This document shows positions 15,358 through 23,264 of a DNA stretch of 64,000 nucleotides, in pieces. The translations under genes and the position numbers were made by a program. Source of the stretch: Bradyrhizobium sp. U87765 SZCCT0048 (GTDB lineage: Bacteria > Pseudomonadota > Alphaproteobacteria > Rhizobiales > Xanthobacteraceae); NCBI RefSeq assembly GCF_018131225.1, contig NZ_JAFCMM010000002.1, positions 248,001 to 312,000 of the forward strand. The letters run 5' to 3'. The notes beneath the pieces were generated by a model. It searched no databases and was not told the origin of the DNA. It saw only the letters and a list, made by a program, of their open reading frames with translations. Numbering within the stretch: the stretch's first letter is position 1; the number at the start of each line of letters is the position of its first letter.

Positions 15358-18039
15358 TCACCAGCCGTAGCGAACGACGCCCTTGCCGGCGTAGGAGCGC
15401 GTGACGTTGGAGAACTCACCCTCGAAGGTCGCTGCGACGGACCAGCCGTTGCGCCACATTCTCTCGACGGATGTCGTGACCAGCGCCGCATCCGACGCCT
15501 GTGCCGCACCGTTGACGACGAACGATGCGCCGGGCACCGACTGGAACGTGGCGGCGACGCTGCGGTCGGGATTGAACTCGTGCGCCCAGGCGAAGCGGCT
15601 GCGCAGCGTCAGGATGGAATCGGCAAGCGCATAGGCCTTGTCGGTGCGGAAACCGAGCTCGGTGCGTGTCGACGTGATATCCTTGGTGGCGTAATTCAGT
15701 GCAAATACGCCGAGGCCGGACAGCGTCTGCTCGCGATAGCCAGGCAGATCGAACGCTGTCGCCTGCACCGCGGCGTAAGGCGTGACGCCGATCCCCATCC
15801 ATGGCGTCACATAGCGGCTGCCGCCTTCGAGGCGCCCGGAGAATGCATTGACGTTGAAGCGTGCCTGCAACCGATCGACACCGACGACGTTGCGATCCGT
15901 CGTCACGTCCTGCCACGCATAACCGAGCGCAGCGGACAGATAGCCGGTCCCGACCGTGTGGCGCAGGAAACCGCCCACCTGGAACAGATCCGACCGGCCG
16001 CTGCCGCCATTGGCGACCGAGAATGTGGTGCCGCCGCCGGACATGGCGAAGCCCGCCAGCGTATTCGGCGAGATGCGGTAGTCGGCGCCAACCGCCGCGC
16101 CATAGATGCGGCTGGTGGAGGTGTTCGATCCCGTCGCGGCATTGCCGTCCGTGGTCTGCGAACCGCCGAAGCCGGTCGCCCATACGTTCCAGCGCTGCGC
16201 GAGCAGGTCGGCCTTGACCGGCATCGCCTTGGCGAACATCGCATAGGCGCTGCGCGGTGAATTCTCCTCTGCGAAGGACGAAACGCCGCCGGCCGACGGA
16301 GAGACGTCATTGCTTCGGCCCGCCGCGAACGGATCGGTCATCACGCCCATGAACTGGTTCATCGCATCGAAAGTCGTCTGCTGCGATCCAACCGACGTTT
16401 CACCGGACGCCTGTGACAGACCGCCCGGCGTCAACGCGCCGAACACGATCGGGATTGCCCCGCCCGCGTTGAAGACGTTGATCACGGCGTTGGCCACGTT
16501 GCGCTGGTTCTGGTTCAGCGGTGTAAAGACCTGAGCCGAGGGATCTGTCGGCGTCGATGGCGGTGTCGACGGCGGCGTCGATGGCGGCGTCGATGGCGGC
16601 GTCTTCTCTGGTGGCGTTGTCGGCGTGTAGTTCAGCGTCAGATTGAGATAGGCGCTGTTGGCGTCGTAGCTGAGACCGCTGCGGAAATTTGCCGGGAGAT
16701 TCGTATTGACGACATTTGATGCAAAGGCGCCGGACACCCCGCCGCTCGCGGTGAGGATGGTGTATTTCTTCTCGATATAGCCACCACTGGCGAACACGGC
16801 ATTCACCGCAGCGCCGCCGAGTGTCGCCGTACCTGAGACATTGGTGTTCGCCGCAGCCGACGGAGTCACCTGCACCTGATACGTGGCCCCGGACTGGAAC
16901 ATGAGATCGCCGGTGACGCCCAGCGCGCCGGTCGGGCTTGCCGCATTGCCTGGCGCGAGCGTGCCGCCACTCATGATCGTGGTCGCGCCGAGACCGCCCG
17001 TGCCCGACAAGGTCCCGCCCGTGTTGACCGTGATGGCCGATGAGCTCGCGATCGAGCCATTCACCTCCAGTTTGCCGCCATTGACCGTCGTGGCCCCGGT
17101 GTAGGTATTCGCGCCCGCGAGCGTGACGACGCCGTTCGTCGTCTTGGTCAGATCGGCCGATCCCGCCAGGACACCGTTCACGGCGCCCGCCTGCATAGCG
17201 AAGGCCGTCGACGCATTGACGGTCGCCCCCGTGTCCAGCGTGCCGCCCAGCATCGAGTAGGTGGTGGTGCTCAGCAGCCCGTTCCGGATCATGCTGCTAC
17301 CGCTCTGGAAGACGCCCCCATTCTGGATTTGCACGGTGCCGCCGAGCAGGAGCGTACCGCCATACAGCGTCAGAGTGTTGTCCGCGCTGCCCAGGCCCGC
17401 CACCGATTGAATATTGAGCGTGCCGCCATTGATCTTCGTCCCGCCGGTGTAGGAGTTGATACCGAGGAGGTTGACCTGACCCTGGCCAGCGATCGTCAGG
17501 GATCCGGAGCCGGTAACAGACCCGCTTACCGAGAAGGTCGAGTAGAGATAGGTGGTCGTGATCACCGTGTTCGAATTGAGTTGAAGAGTAGCCGATATCT
17601 CTTTGGCGGTGGATGAGCTGTCCACATTGATCAGCGCATTCCCCCCCGAGCTGGCCTGCATGATCAGCTGGCCCGACTGAAACTGGACACCGGCGTGGGC
17701 GGCAAACGCGTTGCTGTTGGCGTAGATATTGAGGACGCGAACCGTAAACGGGCCGCCCCAAAGATCAATGAAGTCGGTTCCTGAATTAGGCACGTTGAAT
17801 GTCGCGACCGCATCGACTGCATTCGGCATGGACCCGGTCCATTTGTTCGAGGACCAACTGCCGCTGCCGCCAGTCCAGGTCTGTGCTTTCGCATCGCCTG
17901 CCGAAACAAGCACCGCCGCCCCGACCGCGATCAGCGCCGTCGTGCCGAGCAGCGCGTGCCGCATCCCAGCCGATGATTTCAAAACACTGCCACCCAACAT
18001 CGCCAACTTCACGTATCGCCCCCAAAAGCTGCCATTCAT
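15358..18039 (-). CDS. Autotransporter (type Va secretion) outer-membrane beta-barrel protein
   Basis: This protein has about 893 residues. A long signal sequence (basic and hydrophobic, ending near AGDAKAQ) is followed by a beta-helical passenger of autotransporter-associated repeats (for example GVVTLAGANTYTGATTVNGG). A threonine/proline/serine linker (about residues 473-500) precedes the C-terminal barrel of about 290 residues, which ends in the outer-membrane signature GKGVVRYGW with a terminal aromatic residue. The barrel part is strongly similar to that of the next gene (WNVWATGFGG, FSGRLEGGSRY, LPGYREQ), so the two are paralogues. The start is uncertain: 18039 gives a long autotransporter-like leader, and ATG 17964 gives a standard 27-residue one. 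No protease triad is evident, so it is probably an adhesin or surface protein. Confidence 0.9.
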   Translation of the reverse strand: MNGSFWGRYVKLAMLGGSVLKSSAGMRHALLGTTALIAVGAAVLVSAGDAKAQTWTGGSGSWSSNKWTGSMPNAVDAVATFNVPNSGTDFIDLWGGPFTVRVLNIYANSNAFAAHAGVQFQSGQLIMQASSGGNALINVDSSSTAKEISATLQLNSNTVITTTYLYSTFSVSGSVTGSGSLTIAGQGQVNLLGINSYTGGTKINGGTLNIQSVAGLGSADNTLTLYGGTLLLGGTVQIQNGGVFQSGSSMIRNGLLSTTTYSMLGGTLDTGATVNASTAFAMQAGAVNGVLAGSADLTKTTNGVVTLAGANTYTGATTVNGGKLEVNGSIASSSAITVNTGGTLSGTGGLGATTIMSGGTLAPGNAASPTGALGVTGDLMFQSGATYQVQVTPSAAANTNVSGTATLGGAAVNAVFASGGYIEKKYTILTASGGVSGAFASNVVNTNLPANFRSGLSYDANSAYLNLTLNYTPTTPPEKTPPSTPPSTPPSTPPSTPTDPSAQVFTPLNQNQRNVANAVINVFNAGGAIPIVFGALTPGGLSQASGETSVGSQQTTFDAMNQFMGVMTDPFAAGRSNDVSPSAGGVSSFAEENSPRSAYAMFAKAMPVKADLLAQRWNVWATGFGGSQTTDGNAATGSNTSTSRIYGAAVGADYRISPNTLAGFAMSGGGTTFSVANGGSGRSDLFQVGGFLRHTVGTGYLSAALGYAWQDVTTDRNVVGVDRLQARFNVNAFSGRLEGGSRYVTPWMGIGVTPYAAVQATAFDLPGYREQTLSGLGVFALNYATKDITSTRTELGFRTDKAYALADSILTLRSRFAWAHEFNPDRSVAATFQSVPGASFVVNGAAQASDAALVTTSVERMWRNGWSVAATFEGEFSNVTRSYAGKGVVRYGW
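16550..16603. repeat. 12-base tandem repeat encoding the TPPS linker
   Basis: Four and a half copies of GGCGTCGATGGC run from 16550 to 16603; the second copy differs at two bases. On the minus strand they encode TPPS repeats joining passenger and barrel. Whole-unit changes would keep the frame, so linker length can vary. Confidence 0.85.
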
Positions 18040-18210
18040 CGTAGAGCCGAGGCTGGAGTCCCTGCCGTGCCTGGCGTGACAGTCACAGAGAGCACGCAGG
18101 TAGCCCCACACCTGCGCGCATTCCATCGAATCCGAATCACGGACTGCGATCGACTGATCAATTGCTTACCCGCCGTCCTGCAGACTTTGACGAGCCATGT
18201 CCCCGCGCGT

Positions 18211-18229
18211 TGTAAACGGATGTAAGGAC
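18211..18229. promoter_or_regulatory. 10-bp-period direct repeat upstream of autotransporter 1, candidate response-regulator box
   Basis: TGTAAACGGATGTAAGGAC contains TGTAAA and TGTAAG at a spacing of exactly 10 bases (18211, 18221). It matches the sequence at 23123-23141 upstream of the second autotransporter at 16 of 19 bases. On the coding strand it reads TTACAT-N4-TTTACA-like. OmpR/PhoB-family dimers bind such repeats, and a regulator of that family is encoded at 26078-26776. The 18040-18273 interval holds nothing else recognisable. Confidence 0.6.
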
Positions 18230-18273
18230 AACATGCGCGTCCGCGATCTGAAGAGCCTTGCTGAACGCGGCGA

Positions 18274-21200
18274 TCACCACGCGTATCGGACCACGCCTTT
18301 GCCGGCATAGCTGCGGGTAACCTCAGAGAACTCACCTTCGAACGTTCCTGCCACCGACCAGCCGCTCGCCCACTTCATCTCGGCGGATACGGTGCTGAGG
18401 ACGGAGTCGGACGCCTGCGCCGCGCCGTTGACGACGAAGCTCGCACCCGGCAGCGTCTGGAACGTCGCCCCCATGGCGCGGTCCGGGTTGAAGTCGTGGG
18501 CCCAGGCCAGACGCCCACGCAGCGTGAGCACGCCGCCCTCTGCGGCGAACGATTTGTCAGTACGCAGGCCGAACTCGCTGCGCGTATCAGCCGCGGTCCG
18601 GCGCGCATAGGCCAGCGCGAAAGTGCCCGCGCCCGCCGTCGCGCTCTCGCCATAGCCCGGCATGTCGAAGGCCGTCGCCTGCACGGCCGCATACGGCGTC
18701 AGGCCGATGCCGCCGGTCCACGGCAGGGTGAGGCGATAGCCGCTCTCGAGCCGGCCGGAATAGGCCAGCGCATTGAAAGCGGAGCGCAGCCGGTCGACGC
18801 CGCCGGCGGCGACGGTGCGATCCATCGTGATGTCCTGCCAGCCGGTGGCGACCGCTGCGGTCACATAGGCCGCGCCGCTGGTGTGGTGCACATAGGCGCC
18901 AGCCTGGAACAGGTCGGAGCGGCCCGAGCCGAGGTTCCTGACCCCGAAGCTGGTGCCGCCACCGCCGAGCGCGAAGCCGGCGACCGTGTCCGGCGAGAAG
19001 CGATAGTCGGCGCCGACGGCCGTGCCGTAGACATTGGCCGTCGCCGCGCCGGATCCGGTGATGGCGTTGCCGTCCGTGGTCTGCGCGCCGCCGAAGCCGG
19101 CCGCCCACACGTTCCACGGCTGCGCGCAATCGGCAGCACGCAGTGCCCTCGTGGAGACGCCTGATGCACACGCGCTGTCGCCGCGACCGGCCGCCGACCG
19201 ATCGGTCAACACGCCGAGGAACTGGCCCATCGCGCTGAACGTCGACTGCTGCGCCGCCGTCGCTGCTTCGCCCGTGAGCTGCGACAGCGACGCCGGCGCC
19301 ATCATGCCGACCGCCAGCGGGACGCTGCCGTTGCTGTCGAAGGCCTTCGAGAGCACGCCTGCGACGCTTCGCTGGTTGCTGGTGAGGCCGCCGCCGAAAT
19401 CGAGCGACAATGTCAGGTAGGCGTGGGTCGGATCATAGCTCGTCGATGCCCTGACATTGGCAAGTGTCGTGCTGACGGGCCCGAAAGTACCGGCGACACC
19501 GCCATCCGCGGTCAGGATCGTATAGCGCCTGGCGATGGCATCGCCGAGGAACGACGCGGTCACCGCCGCGCCACCCGGCGCCGCCTGGCCGATGACATGG
19601 GTCGATGACGACTGCGTGCCCTGGAGGCCGACCACATAGCGTGCGCCCGGCTCCATCGCGAGGTTGCCCGCGATGGTCAACATGCCGAGCGGATTGGCCG
19701 CGTTGCCCGGCGACAGCGCCGCACCGGATGCGATGGTCGTGGCATGCGGCGGATCGACGAGGCCGATGCCGGACAGCGTCGCGCCGGCGCCGACCATGAC
19801 GTTCGACGAACTGCCGATCGAGCCGTCGACCTGCAGCGTGCCACCATGGACCAAGGTCGCACCGGTGTAGGTGCTGTTGCCGGTGAGAACCAGCGTGCCG
19901 CCGGCCAGGGTGAGATTGCCCGCGCCCGAAATCACGCCGGCAAACGTGCTGGTCGCCGTGCCGTTGAGGGTCAGCGTATTGCCGCCGGACACGATGATCC
20001 GTCCGCTGCTGCCGCCGGTCAGGTTGTTGAGCGACTGATCGAAGCCGTGCAGGTCGAAGCTGCCCTGCACGTCCACCGCGCGCGACGATGCGATGACGTT
20101 CGCAGCGCCCGCCTGCAGCGTCCCGCTCTGCACGAAGGTCGCGCCGGTGAACGTGTTGCCGGGATTGGACAGCGAGACGATGTTGCGCGCGGCGATCACG
20201 AGGTCGCCGGTACCGATCAGCCTGGCGGCGAGATCCGCATCGCTGCCAGCCGCGCCGACACCCTCGGTCAGCGTCAGGCGCCGGCCGCCCTGCAGATCGA
20301 GCTGGGTCAGGCCGTAGCCGACATACAGGCCATCCTGGCTGGCGCCGGTGGTGAGATGATAGTCGTAGCTCGCGACCGCGACGAACTGGCCGTCCTGCTG
20401 CAGGTTGACGGTCTGTGCGCTGGAGAGCGCATTGCCGTTCTGGTCACGCAGCGTCAGTCCGCCACCGGAGCCAACGACCGGCCCGCTCGACGAGACCAGC
20501 TTGACCCCGGCATTGGCATGGCTCTGCTGAAACAGCGACAGGCCGGTCGGCGGGGTCGGCGGCAGCGCGACCGTGCTGGGCATATTGACCCGGACCGATC
20601 CGGCGCCGCTGACGTCGAGCGTGCCTGTGCTGATCAGGCCGCTGGTGCTGGCCGGCGTCCACGCCGACGCGTCGAACACCACCGTGCCGCCGTTGATGCT
20701 GAAGCCGCCGATGGTCTGGGTACCGGCGCCGACGGTCGTGACGTTCCCCGTCCCCACCGAGAGCGTGGCGTTGCCGAGGGCCGCGGTGTTCGCACCCGAC
20801 AGCGCGAACGTGCCGTTCGACAGCGCCACCCTGCCGCCGAACGCCGTGCCGGCGGCCGGATCGAATGCAAAAGCCCGGCCGGAGGTCGAGACCGACAGCA
20901 GGCCGGCCCCGGTCAGAGCGTTGTTGAAAACGAAGGCTCCGGATGCGCCGACCTGGAGTTCGCCTCCGGACTGGATGTTCACCCCGCCGGATCCGAGATT
21001 TGTGGCGCTGTCGATGCTCGATGCGGACAGCTTGACGGTGGCGCCGCTGCCGATCGTGGTCCCGCCGCCGTAGGTGTTGTTGCCCAGCAAGGTCTCTGTA
21101 CCGCCGGAAACGATCAGGCTGCCCCAGCCGGTGATCGCCCCCGAGAATGTGCCGCTGGCATTGGTCAGCGTCAGGCTGTTGCCGCCGAGAGAGACGTTGC

Positions 21201-23022
21201 CGGCGGCGGCGCCATCGAGGCTCCGGATCGACACACCTGTGTCGGCCTGCGAAATGTCGAAGGTGCCGCCGGCGACCGTCACCCCGGATGACGCCGCGAT
21301 CGAGCCTGCTCCCGCCAGCGCCAACGTGCCGCCGGTGATCGTGGTCGCGCCGGTATAGGTGTTGACGCCATACAGAGTCTCGAAGCCGCCGGATAGCTGA
21401 AGGCCGCCGCTGCCGGAGATCACACCCGCATAGTCGTCGATCGCGTTCGCCAGTGTCAGTGTCTTGTTGCCGAGGACGACTGTTCCGCCCGTGTCGAGGC
21501 CATAGCTGCCGAGAGACTGGAGCGTCGCACCGGCAGTGGTCTGTGAGATATCGAACGTTCCACTCTCGATGGTCATGCTCGACGACGCGATCGCGCCTGC
21601 GCCGCTCAGCACCAGCGTGCCATAGCTGATCCAGGTCGTGCCCGTATAGGTATTGACAGCCGTCAGGTTCAGCGTGCCCAGGCCGGACTTGGTGATGCCG
21701 CCGCTTCTGCTGCCACCCGGATCCGCGAGCACGCTGGTGAGCGTCAGCGTCGTACCCGCTGCGGGGCTGATGGTACCGCTCGTGACCAGGCTGATCACGC
21801 GATCCATCGTGAACGATGTCGTCGTCTGCAATTGCCCGCCGGCGAGCCGCAAGCCCGCGCTCGGCAAGCCGAGACTGGCATCCTGCGAAATGACGAGCGT
21901 TCCCCCGGATGACAGACGCCATCCGGCTGTGCTCGCCCATGCGCCGGTCAGCGTCCATGGGCCGCCGTTGACCTCGAAGGACGAGAAGCCCTGATACTTC
22001 GTGCCGATCGTGGCGACATCCAAAGTCTCCGGTCCCCTCACATCTCCGCCGAGGCGGAAGATACCGTGGCCGGTCTGGTCCACGACGGTCCCGTTGATCC
22101 TGGAGCCCGCCCACAGTTCGAGCGTGTTGACGCCACCGGTGAATGTGACGGCATTGACCGGAGCGCCGCTGCCGCCGGCGCCATTGGTGCCGGCCGAGAT
22201 CTCACCACCGTTGATGACGGTGAGGTTGCTGCCGATGATGCCGGCGCCACCGATACCCCCCGCAGCGCCGCCACTGCCGGTACCGCCATGGGTCGGAGCG
22301 GAAGCGGAGGCGATACCATCGCCGCCATTGCCGCCGGAAATGGTCCCGACATTGGTGATGGTCACGCCCGAGCCAGAGATGCCTGCGCCCCCGCCGCCGC
22401 CAGCGCCGGAATACGTCATCCCCGCGCCGCCCCTGCCGCCATTGCCGCCCGAAATATCTCCGGTGTTGACCACGCTGCCGCTATTGCCCACAAGGCCGGC
22501 TCCGCCGCCGCCGCCACTGCCGCCGCTGCCAGCCCCCGCGCCAGAGCCGCCTGCGCCGCCGCTGCCGCCAGCTCCGCCGCGGATCGCGTAAATGTTGGTG
22601 AGAACGTTGCCGGAGAGCGACCAGCCGTCGCCACCGCCGCCGCCACCACCACCGGCCCCGGCGCCCGAGGCATCGACGCCAGTCGTGCCTGCACCGCCGT
22701 TGACGATGGTGGCGTTGGTGACCGCCGTGCTCGACGAGGCGCCGAGAGTCCCTCCGGTGCCGCCTGCACCATCACCGATCCCGGGGCCCGATCCGCCGGC
22801 GCCGCCCTGGCCGCTTGGGGAGCCCGCCGCCCCCGCAACGCCCGGCGTGCCGCCGGGCCAGCCGCCGCTGTCGCCGCCGCTGCCCGCGAAGACCGGGCCC
22901 GCCTCCAGCGCGAACGCCAGCACGCCGGCCAGTGCGGTCGACGCCAGCAACGAACGCCGTCTGGTGACTGGCGAACATACTGCAGCCCGATGAGATCGGA
23001 GGGCTCGGGGAAGATTGCGCAT
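18274..23022 (-). CDS. Giant autotransporter with Gly-rich N-terminal passenger and beta-barrel
   Basis: This protein has about 1582 residues. The leader has a long basic region (RRRSLLAST) before the hydrophobic core and a cleavage site near GPVFAGSG. The mature N-terminus (about 250 residues) is extremely glycine-rich with GGXGG-type repeats, like PE_PGRS or collagen-like passengers. Many autotransporter-associated repeats (LNLTAVNTYTGTTWISYGTL type) then form a long beta-helix. The last 290 residues are the barrel, closing with GKGVVRYAW. Start 23022 (MRNLPRAL) was chosen over GTG 23073 because the latter only lengthens the leader; neither has a strong ribosome site. It is exported by Sec and exposed at the surface. 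Confidence 0.9.
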   Translation of the reverse strand: MRNLPRALRSHRAAVCSPVTRRRSLLASTALAGVLAFALEAGPVFAGSGGDSGGWPGGTPGVAGAAGSPSGQGGAGGSGPGIGDGAGGTGGTLGASSSTAVTNATIVNGGAGTTGVDASGAGAGGGGGGGGDGWSLSGNVLTNIYAIRGGAGGSGGAGGSGAGAGSGGSGGGGGAGLVGNSGSVVNTGDISGGNGGRGGAGMTYSGAGGGGGAGISGSGVTITNVGTISGGNGGDGIASASAPTHGGTGSGGAAGGIGGAGIIGSNLTVINGGEISAGTNGAGGSGAPVNAVTFTGGVNTLELWAGSRINGTVVDQTGHGIFRLGGDVRGPETLDVATIGTKYQGFSSFEVNGGPWTLTGAWASTAGWRLSSGGTLVISQDASLGLPSAGLRLAGGQLQTTTSFTMDRVISLVTSGTISPAAGTTLTLTSVLADPGGSRSGGITKSGLGTLNLTAVNTYTGTTWISYGTLVLSGAGAIASSSMTIESGTFDISQTTAGATLQSLGSYGLDTGGTVVLGNKTLTLANAIDDYAGVISGSGGLQLSGGFETLYGVNTYTGATTITGGTLALAGAGSIAASSGVTVAGGTFDISQADTGVSIRSLDGAAAGNVSLGGNSLTLTNASGTFSGAITGWGSLIVSGGTETLLGNNTYGGGTTIGSGATVKLSASSIDSATNLGSGGVNIQSGGELQVGASGAFVFNNALTGAGLLSVSTSGRAFAFDPAAGTAFGGRVALSNGTFALSGANTAALGNATLSVGTGNVTTVGAGTQTIGGFSINGGTVVFDASAWTPASTSGLISTGTLDVSGAGSVRVNMPSTVALPPTPPTGLSLFQQSHANAGVKLVSSSGPVVGSGGGLTLRDQNGNALSSAQTVNLQQDGQFVAVASYDYHLTTGASQDGLYVGYGLTQLDLQGGRRLTLTEGVGAAGSDADLAARLIGTGDLVIAARNIVSLSNPGNTFTGATFVQSGTLQAGAANVIASSRAVDVQGSFDLHGFDQSLNNLTGGSSGRIIVSGGNTLTLNGTATSTFAGVISGAGNLTLAGGTLVLTGNSTYTGATLVHGGTLQVDGSIGSSSNVMVGAGATLSGIGLVDPPHATTIASGAALSPGNAANPLGMLTIAGNLAMEPGARYVVGLQGTQSSSTHVIGQAAPGGAAVTASFLGDAIARRYTILTADGGVAGTFGPVSTTLANVRASTSYDPTHAYLTLSLDFGGGLTSNQRSVAGVLSKAFDSNGSVPLAVGMMAPASLSQLTGEAATAAQQSTFSAMGQFLGVLTDRSAAGRGDSACASGVSTRALRAADCAQPWNVWAAGFGGAQTTDGNAITGSGAATANVYGTAVGADYRFSPDTVAGFALGGGGTSFGVRNLGSGRSDLFQAGAYVHHTSGAAYVTAAVATGWQDITMDRTVAAGGVDRLRSAFNALAYSGRLESGYRLTLPWTGGIGLTPYAAVQATAFDMPGYGESATAGAGTFALAYARRTAADTRSEFGLRTDKSFAAEGGVLTLRGRLAWAHDFNPDRAMGATFQTLPGASFVVNGAAQASDSVLSTVSAEMKWASGWSVAGTFEGEFSEVTRSYAGKGVVRYAW

Positions 23023-23122
23023 GACGGGGAGGCCGCTCCAGATCGGCAGGCGAAGGCAGAATATCGATGACACCCCGCGTACCTGCCTTCATCAGGAAAT
23101 TCCGTGCGCGCATTGTCGCCGC

Positions 23123-23141
23123 TGTAAATGCATGTAAAGAC
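23123..23141. promoter_or_regulatory. 10-bp-period direct repeat upstream of autotransporter 2 and the sensor-kinase gene
   Basis: TGTAAATGCATGTAAAGAC contains two perfect TGTAAA units starting at 23123 and 23133. It lies 100 bases upstream of the autotransporter start and about 125 bases before the divergent kinase gene. See the twin at 18211-18229. Its position in a shared divergent region would let one regulator control the autotransporter and its own kinase. Confidence 0.62.
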
Positions 23142-23264
23142 TGTCCGGCGCGACCACATCCGTTGCTCCGCGTGACGCACCGGCAGCCCGCGCCTTCATC
23201 TCGATCCCGGTTTGGGCTAGAGCAGCAGGATCTCCGTTTCCCACTTTCCGCCAGACAGCCACTC

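Noticed and set aside
16522..16530. Another TGTAAAGAC in the autotransporter region
   Set aside because: It is a single unit inside coding sequence without the 10-base partner, so it is not counted as a response-regulator box.
22451..22459. GAAATATCT resembling the GntR-type motif
   Set aside because: It lies inside autotransporter coding sequence and lacks the leading T; treated as chance. A similar 8-mer occurs inside the kinase gene near 23738.
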